In this document: positions 44,150 through 53,343 of the stretch, piece after piece
Layout of the letters: each line of letters opens with the position of its first letter
Position numbering within the stretch: the stretch's first letter is position 1
Source: Ectothiorhodospira shaposhnikovii
GTDB lineage: Bacteria > Pseudomonadota > Gammaproteobacteria > Ectothiorhodospirales > Ectothiorhodospiraceae
Direction of reading: 5' to 3'
Length of the DNA stretch: 64,000 nucleotides
Assembly: GCF_016584105.1 (NCBI RefSeq)
Contig: NZ_NRSM01000008.1
Location: 82,161-146,160 of the forward strand
The notes under the pieces: model-generated
Seen by the model: the letters and a program-made list of their open reading frames with translations, nothing else
The model's database searches: none
What the model was told of the DNA's origin: nothing
Program-made: the position numbers and the translations under genes

Positions 44150-44482
44150 ATGCTGCTGACCCTTGCCTTGATGCTGTTGATCCTGTTGCTGGGCCTGGTA
44201 CTGCTGCTGTGGCATGCCCGTACCGCCTTCGTCATTACGCTGGAGCAGGGCAGGGCGCGGACCCTGCGGGGAACTGCGCCGCCCGGTTTCCTGCGGGGCT
44301 GCGACGAGGTGGCGCGGATGTATCGTCTCACCCAGGGGCGCATCAGCGGCGTCCGGACCGCCCACGGGGTGCAGCTGCGCTTCTCGCGGGAGATCCCGGA
44401 GCATGTGCACCAGCCCTTGCGTAATGTATGGACACCGCCCACGGACGGCGGCGGTGGTGGCGGTCATCGGGCCGCCGGGTAG
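44150..44482 (+). CDS. DUF3634 family membrane protein (110 aa)
   Basis: A small protein with one N-terminal TM helix (LTLALMLLILLLGLVLLLW). A cytoplasmic domain follows with the family pattern RTAFVITLEQGRARTLRGTAPPGFLRGCDEVARM. The C-terminus is Gly/His-rich. Function is unknown in the family. The ATG at 44150, 34 bases after dinB, has GAGAAA upstream; the frame runs further into dinB but that part is not membrane-like. Confidence 0.7.
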   Translation: MLLTLALMLLILLLGLVLLLWHARTAFVITLEQGRARTLRGTAPPGFLRGCDEVARMYRLTQGRISGVRTAHGVQLRFSREIPEHVHQPLRNVWTPPTDGGGGGGHRAAG

Positions 44483-44493
44483 ACGGCCCTGGA

Positions 44494-45237
44494 TCAGGGC
44501 GCCGTTTCCCAGACTTCCCGCAGAAAGCCGGTGCCTCCCAGGTACCCCATCTGGCGCTCTATCCAGGCCTGCCGGGAGCGCACGTAATCCGAAGGGGCGG
44601 CCACCCGGTATCGTACCGGGCCAGGCAATACCGCTGCCAGCAGTGCCGCTTCCCTGGCCGTGAGTTCCGCCGCTGGCTTGTCGAAATAGATCTGGCTGGC
44701 GGCGCCCACTCCGTAGACATTGGGGCCGAACTGGGCCACGTTCAGGTACACCTCCAGAATCCTCTCCTTGGGCCAGAGGGTCTCGATCAGGACGGTCAGG
44801 TAGGCTTCTGCCACCTTGCGGGTCAGGCTGCGTTCGGGCCAGAGGAACACATTCTTGGCCACCTGCTGGGACAGGGTACTGGCACCGCGCAGGCGGCCGC
44901 CGTCCCGGTATTCGTTGATGGCGGCGCGGATGGAGCGAAAGTCGAATCCCCGGTGATCCAGGAAGCGCTGATCCTCCGCGGCGATCATGGCCAGGGCCGC
45001 GTGGGCGGAAATCTGCTGCCGGGGTACCCACTCATGGTTGACCGGGATGGTGCCGATGGCAGGGCGGGAGGACCATTGATGCTGCAGCATGAAGGCGGTG
45101 GTGGGCGGGTCCACCCACCGCAGGCTCCCCACGATCAGGACACTGAGCAACACCAGCGCCGCCAGGCTCGCAAGCAGCCAGCTCAGAAGACGCCACCACA
45201 GGGGGCGGCGACAGGGTTTGGAGGGGTATTTTCGCAC
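44494..45237 (-). CDS. mtgA: Monofunctional biosynthetic peptidoglycan transglycosylase (247 aa)
   Basis: GT51 glycosyltransferase that polymerises lipid II. It has an N-terminal TM anchor (about 15-42), catalytic AAEDQRFLDHRGFDFRSI (Glu near residue 88), GASTLSQQVAKNVFLWPERS, KERILEVYLNVAQFGPNVYGV and EAALLAAVLPGPVRY. No transpeptidase domain follows. The start is GTG at 45237 behind AAGG. Converges on the DUF3634 gene. Confidence 0.95.
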   Translation of the reverse strand: MRKYPSKPCRRPLWWRLLSWLLASLAALVLLSVLIVGSLRWVDPPTTAFMLQHQWSSRPAIGTIPVNHEWVPRQQISAHAALAMIAAEDQRFLDHRGFDFRSIRAAINEYRDGGRLRGASTLSQQVAKNVFLWPERSLTRKVAEAYLTVLIETLWPKERILEVYLNVAQFGPNVYGVGAASQIYFDKPAAELTAREAALLAAVLPGPVRYRVAAPSDYVRSRQAWIERQMGYLGGTGFLREVWETAP

Positions 45238-45676
45238 CCTTGAACTATCTCAATTTCCAGCCTGGATCGGAAGCCGTGCGTGCCGACATCTCATTTACCG
45301 TCGGCAGCTCATGGGAATTCTCTCGTGACGCTGCTAACTGCCGGGCATCAGTGGGAAAAATGTCGGCTGTCCACAAAAGCTGTGGATAAGTCTGTGGAGA
45401 GTATGTCGGAAACCGCTCCCGGGGCGCATGGGAACAGCCCGTGGCTGAATTGGTCATGAAATGATCATGTTTTTAATTAATTGATTTAATTGGTTTTATT
45501 TTTGTGGCCGACGATGGCTGAGTGGGGCGTATCGTTGCCATGTCGCTGCGTCGGGCATTATCCATGCTGTGCATATTCCTGGGTATATCCCTATCTGTCA
45601 TTTGATTTTCATTGTTTATTGACCTGGCCGTCACGGGAGCGAAAGACACTTCTCATTTTTTGAGGAGTCCACATTC
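45238..45676. other. AT-rich divergent region mtgA / lipoprotein gene
   Basis: A 439-base gap without a gene. A strongly AT-rich run (TTTTTAATTAATTGATTTAA around 45471-45490) and a perfect DnaA box at 45381-45389 stand out. It should hold both promoters. Confidence 0.5.
45381..45389 (-). promoter_or_regulatory. Perfect DnaA-box match
   Basis: TGTGGATAA is the complement of the consensus TTATCCACA. Within 32 bases there are two imperfect copies (TGTCCACA at about 45369 and TGTGGAGA at about 45392). No oriC-linked genes are nearby, so a DnaA-regulated promoter or chance is more likely than an origin. Confidence 0.4.
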
Positions 45677-47359
45677 ATGCAACGTACCTTGCTGGCCACT
45701 GCCCTGGCCGCGGTTATAGGTTCGACACTTCTGACGACCGGTTGTGATTCCTCGTCCGGTTCCGATGATGCCGATCACAGGAACAATACGGTAGAGCTGT
45801 CGGTGCTCGGCCAGTATCAAAGTGGAGAATATGCCCGCAGTGCAGCCGAGATCGTGACCTACGATCCACAAAGTCGTCGCGCCTTCGTGATCAATGCCGC
45901 CAGCGGTCAGGTGGACGTGCTGGACATGAACGATCCGGCCAATCCGGCCCGGCTGTTTTCCATCGATGTCTCGGATATCGGTGCCGACGCCAATAGTGTG
46001 GCGGTGAAAAACGGCATTGTCGCCGTGGCCGTTGAGGCCAATGTGCGCACCGACAATGGTTCGGTTGCCCTGCTTGATACCGACGGCACTCGGCTGAATG
46101 TGTTGGAAGTGGGCGCCTTGCCGGATGCGTTGACCTTTTCTCCCGATGGCCGTCATGTGCTGGTGGCCGACGAAGGTGAGCCCAATGATGACTATACGAT
46201 CGATCCCGAGGGGTCCGTGTCCATCATCGATCTTGGCGGCGGTGCGGGCGTGGCCACCGTACGCACGGCGGATTTCAGGGCCTGGAATGGCCGCGAGGAC
46301 GAACTTCGCGCCGCCGGTGTGAGGATCTTCGGCCCCGGCGCCACCGCTGCCCAGGACTTCGAGCCGGAGTGGGTGGAAGTCAGTGCCGACTCAAGCACGG
46401 CCTATATGTCCCTGCAGGAGAACAATGCCATCGCCGTGGTGGACATTGCCACGGCGACGGTCACGGACATCTTCCCTCTGGGGTTCAAGGACTGGTCGGA
46501 AAGCGGTGCATGGGCCGGTAACGGTTTTGATGCCAGCGACCGTGACGGCGGTATCAATATCCGTCACTGGCCCGTCCTTGGGGTCTATCAACCGGATACC
46601 ATCCGTCTCTACGAGACCGGGGGTCAAGCCTACATCCTGACCGCCAACGAAGGAGATGCCCGGGACTACGGCGGCTGGACCGAGGAGTTCAGGGTGGGTC
46701 AGCTGCAGCTCGACCCGGCAGCTTTCCCCAACGCGGCGGAGCTGCAGCAGAATGAACAGCTGGGACGCCTGCGGGTGACCTCCACCCTGGGCGTGAGCAA
46801 CGACTGCGATCCGTCCAGCAAGGCAACCGACGTGCGTCAGGATTGCGTCTATGACACCCTCTACGCCTTCGGTGCGCGCTCCATGTCGATCTTCCGGGTG
46901 ACCGGGACGGGACTGGTCAAGGTGTACGACACCGGATCGCAGATGGAGGAAACCACCGCGGAGTGGTATCCCGACGATTTCAATTCCAACAACAGCGAAA
47001 ACAACAGCTTCGATACCCGTTCCGACGACAAGGGGCCGGAGCCGGAAGGGATTGCCATTGGCGAGGTGGATGGTCGGGTCTATGCCTTTGTCGGGTTGGA
47101 GCGCATGGGCGGGGTGATGGTCTATGACATCACCGAGCCGGAGCAGACCGTTTTCGTCCAATACATCAACAACCGGGACTTCAGTCTGCCCAATACGCCG
47201 GAGGCCCTGACCACCACCGATCTGGGTGCCGAAGGCCTGCATTTCATCCCGGCCGCCGACAGCCCGGATGCCCAGGGCCGGGCACTGCTGCTGGTGGGCA
47301 ACGAAGTCAGCGGTACAACGACGGTCTTTGCCATCGACGCGGTTCCCGCCGCCCAGTGA
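45677..47359 (+). CDS. Secreted choice-of-anchor-I lipoprotein, beta-propeller (560 aa)
   Basis: A signal peptide ends in the lipobox LTTGCDSSSGSDD, predicting a lipid-anchored envelope protein. The body is a beta-propeller of the choice-of-anchor I type, with repeats such as VDVLDMNDPANPARLF, ALTFSPDGRHVLVADEGEPNDD and EGIAIGEVDGRVYAFVGLERMGGVMVYDI. These proteins often occur in phosphate- or metal-related secreted contexts but have no fixed activity. ATG 45677 follows TGAGGAG. Confidence 0.82.
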   Translation: MQRTLLATALAAVIGSTLLTTGCDSSSGSDDADHRNNTVELSVLGQYQSGEYARSAAEIVTYDPQSRRAFVINAASGQVDVLDMNDPANPARLFSIDVSDIGADANSVAVKNGIVAVAVEANVRTDNGSVALLDTDGTRLNVLEVGALPDALTFSPDGRHVLVADEGEPNDDYTIDPEGSVSIIDLGGGAGVATVRTADFRAWNGREDELRAAGVRIFGPGATAAQDFEPEWVEVSADSSTAYMSLQENNAIAVVDIATATVTDIFPLGFKDWSESGAWAGNGFDASDRDGGINIRHWPVLGVYQPDTIRLYETGGQAYILTANEGDARDYGGWTEEFRVGQLQLDPAAFPNAAELQQNEQLGRLRVTSTLGVSNDCDPSSKATDVRQDCVYDTLYAFGARSMSIFRVTGTGLVKVYDTGSQMEETTAEWYPDDFNSNNSENNSFDTRSDDKGPEPEGIAIGEVDGRVYAFVGLERMGGVMVYDITEPEQTVFVQYINNRDFSLPNTPEALTTTDLGAEGLHFIPAADSPDAQGRALLLVGNEVSGTTTVFAIDAVPAAQ

Positions 47360-47532
47360 TTCCGCACCGGGGGGATCCAACGCGGATCCCCCCTTCTCTC
47401 AGGCCACCCCCTTGGAACCTGGCCCGGTTTAGGCTATCCTGCGCCACCTTGCCGCAGTCGAAATTTCCCGCATCGGCAAGCGATGTTTCCCGGCGCACAT
47501 TCGCCCTGAAACGTGCTAACATCCTTTTTCAC

Positions 47533-47609
47533 GCGCCCGTAGCTCAGCTGGATAGAGTACTGCCCTCCGAAGGCAGGGGTCACTGGTTCGAATCCAGTCG
47601 GGCGCGCCA
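47533..47609 (+). tRNA. tRNA-Arg (anticodon CCG)
   Basis: A 77-nt cloverleaf. The acceptor stem pairs GCGCCCG with CGGGCGC, discriminator G, and CCA is encoded. The D stem is GCTC/GAGT, the anticodon stem is CTGCC/GGCAG with loop CTCCGAA (anticodon CCG, reading CGG), and the T stem is ACTGG/CCAGT with TTCGAAT. It marks the point where the content changes from core to accessory genes. A terminator follows 20 bases later. Confidence 0.97.
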
Positions 47610-47629
47610 TAAAATTAAAGAATCAAAAC

Positions 47630-47662
47630 AGCCGCTTACAGGATATCCTGGGCGGCTTTTTT
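47630..47662 (+). terminator. Intrinsic terminator of tRNA-Arg
   Basis: AGCCGC pairs with GCGGCT around a partly pairing loop (TTACAGGATATCCTGG), directly followed by six T residues. A classic Rho-independent terminator. Confidence 0.85.
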
Positions 47663-47903
47663 GTTGCCTGGTCACATGGGATTGGTGCTGTGTGCCCATC
47701 CCCGCGCCCTCCTCCAAAGCACTATGCATGCCTGTGAAAGGCTAGCCAAAAGATATTTTCAGCGGCGCTGCCGCGTCTTGGGTTGAGTACAGGCGCCGAA
47801 TCAAGTGAGGGCGGCATCCTACCGCAGTAGGTGGTAGTGTTCAGGGTCGAACAGATGACGCAAAGCCGTCTACGAAACCCATCAATAACAGGAATGCAGA
47901 TCG

Positions 47904-50900
47904 ATGGACTTGCCGGATGGTCTCTACGACCGGCTGCTCACGGAGTCGTTAAGGGATGCCCTCGCCAGTGTTGCGGACGAGCGGAGCCGTACACTCAAAG
48001 GGCTGTCCACCGAGGATGCTTCTGAACGGCTGGTTGAAGCGATCACATCCCAGCTTGGCCGCATACTGGACGACCTGAAAGGTGACGGACAGGAGAAAAT
48101 CCAGCGCCAACTGGCGCTTGCCAACGCCGTGCTGTTACATGCTCGCCAGCATCTTGATGGTCATGAGGGTAGGGGGGATGCCCTGGTTGAGCCATTGCAA
48201 CTGTTGCAGGCCGTCCATCGGCATTCCTCTGCCCCCGTGTTGCCGGATACAGGGTTGGCCCTGCCCTGGTTGTTCACAGCCGGCAAGGGCTCGCCATCCC
48301 TGTTGTCCGAACTGCGCCGGGAACTCTCCGCCTGCGATCAGGTGGATATTCTGGTCAGCTTCATCACCCTTTCCGGGGTGCGCAAGTTGTTGGATATCCT
48401 CCAGTCGGCGACTGCAGTAGGGGCCGATGGCCGACCACGAACCGGGCTGCGTATCCTCACCACCACCTACACCGGCGCCACAGAAGTTCAAGCCCTGGAT
48501 GCACTGGCCCGGCTGCCAGGTTGCGAAATCCGTGTCTCCCTGGACGGTCGCCGTACCCGCCTGCACGCCAAGGCGTGGTTGTTCCACCGGAGATCAGGTT
48601 CCGGCACCGCCTATGTGGGGAGCGCTAACCTCTCGGGCGCTGCGCTGATGGGCGGCCTGGAGTGGACTGTCAAGTTCACCGAGCGCGGGCAGACCGATCT
48701 GTTCGAACGGGCCAAGGCCCATTTCGAAACACTTTGGGAGGATCGGGAGTTTCAGCCCTTTGATCCGTACAATCAGCAGCATAGGGAAGCGCTGGGGGAG
48801 GCCCTGAAACGGGAATCAGGCGAGGATATCATCGCTCGCCCCACTTATTTCGATCTCGAACCGAAAACCTATCAGCAGGAGATGCTCGATCAGTTGCAGA
48901 TCGAGCGAGACCACGGGCGCCGGCGCAACCTGGTAGTGGCGGCCACGGGCACCGGCAAGACTGTGGTGGCTGCGTTCGATTACAAACGTACCTGCACACA
49001 GGCTGGAGGGTTGCCTCGGCTGTTGTTCGTGGCGCACCGGGAAGAGATCCTTAAACAGGCATTGCGCACCTGGAGGGAGGTCCTGCGGGATCACGGCTTT
49101 GGTGAAATATTGGCCGGTGGCCGCGAGCCCGAGCAGTTCGACCACATCTTTGCCACCATCGACAGTGTGACCGCCAGGAATATGGTGGGCCGGTTTGGTC
49201 CCGAGCACTGGCACACGGTGATCGTGGACGAATGCCACCGCCTGGCGGCGCAGCGATTTCACGACTTTGTCAGCGCAGTCAAGCCCAATATCCTGCTGGG
49301 CCTGACCGCGACCCCGGAGCGCAGTGACGGCCAGCCGATTCTGCACTATTTTGATAATCGGCCCGACGGCTCACCGGCGGTGGAACTGCGGCTCTGGCAC
49401 GCTCTGGATCTGCAACTGCTCTGTCCCTTCGAGTATTACGCCTGTGACGACGACACGGACTTTTCCACTGTGCCGTGGAATCAGCCCGGGGAACTGGCGG
49501 CCATCGACAATCTGGTGACCGGCAATGACGTGCGTGCACGGTTGGTGCTGAATGAATGGCGTCGTCTGGCCGGTGACCCGGCGCGGGGCCGAACCTTGGT
49601 GTTCTGCGTTTCCGTGGCCCATGCGCAATACATGACGGACAGGCTCAACGTTTCCGGCATCAAAGCCGTCTGTGTGGTCGGCGCCACGGCACCAGATGAG
49701 CGGCGGCGTGCACCGGAGCTTCTTGCGCGGGGCGAAGTTTCCGCCATCGTGACCTGCGATCTGTACAACGAGGGTGTTGACCTGCCGCTGGTGGACACCC
49801 TGTTACTGCTGCGCCCTACCCAGAGCCCCGTGCTGTTCCAGCAGCAGATTGGCAGGGGCTTGCGGCTGGCCCACGGCAAGGAAAGCTGTCTGATCCTGGA
49901 TTTTGTGGGGCGGCATCGTCAGGAATTCCGGTTCGATCGACTGCTTTCCTCCCTCACCGGTTTGCCTCGCGGGGAGCTGATTGACGCGGTGGAAAAAGGC
50001 TTCGGCTCCCTCCCCCCGGGCTGCCACCTGCATCTGCAACGCAAAACGCGTGAACAGGTGCTAGACAGCCTGAGAAGGCTGGTGCAGCAAAACTGGAGAC
50101 GCCTGCGCACCGAATTGCAGACCTATGCTGCCTTGCGTGGCCGAAACAATATCCGTCTGGTCGATTTCCTGCGGGAGCAAGCCATCGAACTGGAAGATAT
50201 CTATCGCCGAAGTGGCCGCTCCGGCTGGACCCATCTCAAGCGTGATGCCGGATTGCTGAACCAGGATGCTGGTGTTGAGGAAGCCTATTTCGGGCGTCGT
50301 TTTTCCGACCTGCTGCATTTTGATGATCCCGAGCGCATCGATCTGCTGCTCAAGGTGGGAGAGAGCAAGGCAGGCTATCCACCCGGTAGTGATCGGGAAC
50401 GCCTACTGATGCAGATGCTCGCCTACCAGATCGATGCCCAGCACCATCAGTCTGGCACCGGCGAGGCTTTTCTGCATCGGCTGCATGCCTATCCGGAGCT
50501 CATCGCCGAGGTTGGCGAGCTGGGGGAGGTGCTGCAGACGCGCTCTCGTCTGCTTCATCATCCAGTCCCCGGGCTGGAGGATGTGCCGCTCTGCCTGCAT
50601 GGCCGCTATGGTATCCGTGAGATATTGACGGCGCTGGGGTGGCTCACAGCGGAGCGCCGCGCCCCGTTTCAGGCGGGCGTGTTGCCCTTGAAGGATCGCA
50701 AGATCGAGTTGCTGTTCGTCACCCTGGACAAGCGAGAAGGCTACCATGAGCGCATCGCCTATCATGATTACGCCATCAGCACCGAGCGCTTCCACTGGCA
50801 GTCTCAGAATGCAGCCGGGCCTAACACCACCGCCGGGTGCCGTTACCTGGAAAGCCCTGGAAACGGCTGGCGCTTCCAGCTTTTCGTGCGTGCAGCAAAG

Positions 50901-51038
50901 GGGGACCCCTACCACGCCTGCGGCCCGGTAACCCTGGAGGGTGCGGAAGGTGAAAAGCCTATGAGTATCCACTGGAAACTGGGCATTCCTTTGCCGATCA
51001 GGCTGTTTCAGGCATTCAGTGTACTGAGAGAGGCTTGA
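47904..51038 (+). CDS. PLD nuclease-SF2 helicase-DUF3427 fusion protein (1044 aa)
   Basis: A large soluble protein likely acting on foreign or damaged nucleic acid. An N-terminal helical part is followed by an HKD/PLD domain (about 120-290: HAKAWLFHRR and GSANLSG). The superfamily 2 helicase core (about 310-690) has Walker A VAATGTGKT, box II VDECH, LTATPER, and motif VI FQQQIGRGLRLAHG. A C-terminal DUF3427-like region (about 790-1040) follows. One PLD HKD motif suggests dimeric catalysis. Such proteins occur in defence islands but no validated system is assigned. The ATG at 47904 has GGAA upstream. Confidence 0.8.
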   Translation: MDLPDGLYDRLLTESLRDALASVADERSRTLKGLSTEDASERLVEAITSQLGRILDDLKGDGQEKIQRQLALANAVLLHARQHLDGHEGRGDALVEPLQLLQAVHRHSSAPVLPDTGLALPWLFTAGKGSPSLLSELRRELSACDQVDILVSFITLSGVRKLLDILQSATAVGADGRPRTGLRILTTTYTGATEVQALDALARLPGCEIRVSLDGRRTRLHAKAWLFHRRSGSGTAYVGSANLSGAALMGGLEWTVKFTERGQTDLFERAKAHFETLWEDREFQPFDPYNQQHREALGEALKRESGEDIIARPTYFDLEPKTYQQEMLDQLQIERDHGRRRNLVVAATGTGKTVVAAFDYKRTCTQAGGLPRLLFVAHREEILKQALRTWREVLRDHGFGEILAGGREPEQFDHIFATIDSVTARNMVGRFGPEHWHTVIVDECHRLAAQRFHDFVSAVKPNILLGLTATPERSDGQPILHYFDNRPDGSPAVELRLWHALDLQLLCPFEYYACDDDTDFSTVPWNQPGELAAIDNLVTGNDVRARLVLNEWRRLAGDPARGRTLVFCVSVAHAQYMTDRLNVSGIKAVCVVGATAPDERRRAPELLARGEVSAIVTCDLYNEGVDLPLVDTLLLLRPTQSPVLFQQQIGRGLRLAHGKESCLILDFVGRHRQEFRFDRLLSSLTGLPRGELIDAVEKGFGSLPPGCHLHLQRKTREQVLDSLRRLVQQNWRRLRTELQTYAALRGRNNIRLVDFLREQAIELEDIYRRSGRSGWTHLKRDAGLLNQDAGVEEAYFGRRFSDLLHFDDPERIDLLLKVGESKAGYPPGSDRERLLMQMLAYQIDAQHHQSGTGEAFLHRLHAYPELIAEVGELGEVLQTRSRLLHHPVPGLEDVPLCLHGRYGIREILTALGWLTAERRAPFQAGVLPLKDRKIELLFVTLDKREGYHERIAYHDYAISTERFHWQSQNAAGPNTTAGCRYLESPGNGWRFQLFVRAAKGDPYHACGPVTLEGAEGEKPMSIHWKLGIPLPIRLFQAFSVLREA

Positions 51039-51478
51039 TTGTCGCTCACCAAGCACTGCAATGGACACCCCATCCGATGGGGCGGTCACTGGCAAGTCCT
51101 ACGGTTTCAATCCTGGCGGAAAGATGGGGCGTGGAGTGGTTCGATCGGCGATCCAAAGCATCTGTTCCGTCAGCTTCTGGGGTTATCGCGCGCGCTTTTG
51201 CTTTCAGTAGGGTGAGGGCTGTAAAGAGAGGGTTTGATCCACATAAAAGTGCCCGGCGAAGCGGTCACGGTATGAACCCATCCTTCCCAATGAACCACGT
51301 GGCGTAGGATGAGCAATCGTGTTCACGCAGGTGGGTCATCGGATGTGAATGCTTGACGGTTGGCGGCAGTCGGGACCTTGTGGTGCCGCGGTTCTGCTTC
51401 AGACGGGGTGAACTCAGGAGAGTCAAGCCAAATGATGCAAGATGATGGTGGGCAGAAACTGCCAGATGGGTGGGTCTG
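51039..51478. other. Accessory intergenic region without a clear gene
   Basis: 440 bases between the helicase gene and the ADP-ribosylglycohydrolase. No frame gives a recognisable protein. Near the right end a 15-codon mini-ORF (51432-51479) with a good ribosome site stops on the hydrolase start. The region looks like decayed sequence. Confidence 0.4.
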
Positions 51479-51479
51479 A
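51432..51479 (+). CDS. 15-codon leader or gene-start remnant
   Basis: ATG ATG with GGAGAG eight bases upstream encodes MMQDDGGQKLPDGWV, then TGA overlapping the next ATG (TGATG). The KLPDGWV ending resembles the first residues of type I restriction specificity (HsdS) subunits, so it may be the stump of a lost hsdS, or a leader peptide coupling translation of the ADP-ribosylglycohydrolase. Short and uncertain. Confidence 0.25.
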   Translation: MMQDDGGQKLPDGWV

Positions 51480-52467
51480 TGAGTTCACATGTATCCCCCA
51501 GCCTGAAATCACGCTACCGGGGTGTTTTGCTGGGCCTCGCAGCCGGCGACGCCCTGGGCACGACGCTGGAATTCGCTTCACCGGGCAGCTTTGAGCCGAT
51601 CAGCGACATGGTGGGAGGTGGGCCTTTCCAGCTTGAGCCGGGGCAGTGGACCGATAACACCTCCATGGCCCTGTGTCTGGCGCAAAGCCTGGTGGAGCGT
51701 GGTGGATTCGATGCTCGGGACCAGATGGAGCGCTATTGCCGCTGGTGGCGCGATGGCTATCTCAGCAGCACCGGGACCTGTTTCGATATCGGCAACACGG
51801 TGAAGGAAGCCCTCTCTGCTTACTTGCACAGCCTGAACCCCATCAGCGGCTCGACGGCCAGGAGCAGCGCAGGCAATGGATCCTTGATGCGGCTCGGCCC
51901 CGTGCCCCTGGCCTATCGCCGTCATTCCTCCCGCGCCATGGCGGCCGCCGTGGCCAGTTCCAAAACCACCCACGGAGCCCCGGAGTGCCTGGATGCCTGC
52001 CGGGCGTTCAGTGGCTTGTTGCTGGCTGCGCTGGCGGGGTGGAGCAAGGAGCGACTGTGCACCGCATCCTGGCAGGAACTGCCGGGCTTTGTGGCAGAGG
52101 ACGAGTTGGACCGGCCGTGGAATCCGTGATGCGTGGTTCCTATCGTCAGGGCCATCCGCCCCGGATTCGTGGCACGGGTTATGTGGTGCAAAGTCTGGAG
52201 GCGGCGATCTGGGCTTTTTACCGAAGCCAGGATTTTCGCCAGGGAGCGCTGCTTGCCGCCAATCTGGGCGATGATGCCGATACGACCGCAGCGATTTATG
52301 GCCAGCTTGCCGGCGCGTTCTACGGTGACCAGGGCATCCCCGAGGCATGGCGTTCCAGGCTCACCGCCAGGGAACTCATGGTGGAGTTGGCGGATGCCTT
52401 GCTGTCCCTGTCCGAAGAGGGCAGGGATGGGCCTCATCTGAATACGGATCCGGGAGCGACGACATGA
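51479..52467 (+). pseudogene. ADP-ribosylglycohydrolase (DraG/ARH family), frameshifted
   Basis: Removes ADP-ribose from proteins or nucleic acids when intact. The first frame (51479-52129) carries SRYRGVLLGLAAGDALGTTLEF and [16 protein letters not shown], where the usual metal-binding TDDT reads TDNT. The frame then shifts by one base near 52112-52120. The second frame to 52467 carries [17 protein letters not shown] and the metal site [22 protein letters not shown]. Restoring one G (GACCGG to GACCGGG) would give a continuous DRAVES junction. Without it the product lacks the catalytic DDADT. Either a real lesion or a sequencing error. The stop overlaps the phosphatase start. Confidence 0.8.
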
Positions 52468-53015
52468 CCCTGGCACGCACCAGTGAAACACACCCTCTGC
52501 GGATTGACGCGCTGACTCTGCCCGGAGGGGGGCAGATCGGGATTACCTTCTGCCCTGGAAAGCATCAGCGGGATGCGATGACGGGTCGGTGGGCGCGGGA
52601 TCTTGAGGCTGATCTCAAGTCCATCCAGATATGGGGCGCGTCAGTGGTCATCACGCTCATTGAGGATCACGAATTTGCCGAGTTGTCCGTGCAGGGCCTG
52701 GGCGACATGGTACGTGCCCTGGGCATGACCTGGCATCATCTGCCCATTCCGGACATGTCGGTGCCGGATCCGGGGTGGGAGCAGCGCTGGCAGGGTGTGT
52801 CCCCATCAATGCACGCACTGCTGGATCATGGCGGCCAGCTGCTGATTCACTGCAAGGGCGGCCTGGGGCGTGCCGGCACGGTGGCCGCCCGGTTACTGAT
52901 CGAACGCGGGTATGTCCCGGTTGACGCCATGGCCATGGTGCGAGCGGTCCGAACGGGTGCGATTGAGAATGCGCTTCAGGAGCGGTATCTGTTGGCCAGC
53001 TTCCGCTATCGGTAG
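52464..53015 (+). CDS. CDKN3-like dual-specificity / tyrosine phosphatase (183 aa)
   Basis: A cysteine phosphatase with the P-loop [18 protein letters not shown] (Cys-x5-Arg, about residue 132) and upstream acid-loop candidate [14 protein letters not shown]. It resembles the CDKN3/cyclin-dependent kinase inhibitor 3 phosphatase group found in bacteria beside ADP-ribosylglycohydrolases. The ATG overlaps the hydrolase stop (ATGA) with GGGAG upstream, so the two are translationally coupled. Substrate unknown; could be a phosphoprotein or a phosphorylated ribose derivative. Confidence 0.8.
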   Translation: MTLARTSETHPLRIDALTLPGGGQIGITFCPGKHQRDAMTGRWARDLEADLKSIQIWGASVVITLIEDHEFAELSVQGLGDMVRALGMTWHHLPIPDMSVPDPGWEQRWQGVSPSMHALLDHGGQLLIHCKGGLGRAGTVAARLLIERGYVPVDAMAMVRAVRTGAIENALQERYLLASFRYR

Positions 53016-53115
53016 CGCTGGCCCACGAGGCCCCCAAATGTTGCTCTACAGGAAGACACTCAGCGCAGCGAAAGGCCACGGTCGAGGCTGTCAGTCAGCA
53101 GTTTTTTATGCTTCG

Positions 53116-53297
53116 TCAAGTGCGCCCGGCCACTTCAAATTCGAGAGTCTGATCGCGGCCGATACGAACCCTGACTTGTTTGTCCTCTGCGAGAGCGGCG
53201 GCAGTCACACCAGCCAACAACCCGATCGTTGCGCCAATTGCCATACCCGCAGGACCCCCAACAACACCGACAGCTGCGCCAGTAGCGGTACCGGCCC
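53116..53297 (-). pseudogene. Remnant of a glycine-zipper protein
   Basis: The minus strand reads AGTATGAAVGVVGGPAGMAIG and then ATIGLLAGVTAAALAEDKQV to a stop at 53116-53118. It is a glycine-zipper membrane segment with a short polar tail. There is no start codon: an in-frame stop lies at 53329-53331 and the 5' end merges into the inverted repeat. A truncated gene end of unknown function. Confidence 0.5.
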
Positions 53298-53343
53298 TCG
53301 TCCGCCCAGTGATTTCTGGTGCGCGAAATCACTGGGCGGACGA
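53298..53343. repeat. Perfect 19-bp inverted repeat with 8-base loop
   Basis: TCGTCCGCCCAGTGATTTC (53298-53316) pairs perfectly with GAAATCACTGGGCGGACGA (53325-53343). The repeat joins the glycine-zipper remnant (minus strand) and the 3' remnant of another gene (plus strand). Read outward, each arm encodes NHWAD. Looks like a rearrangement junction. Confidence 0.85.

Noticed and set aside
45238..45676. Replication origin
   Set aside because: Only one perfect DnaA box and no dnaA, dnaN, gidA or parAB genes nearby.
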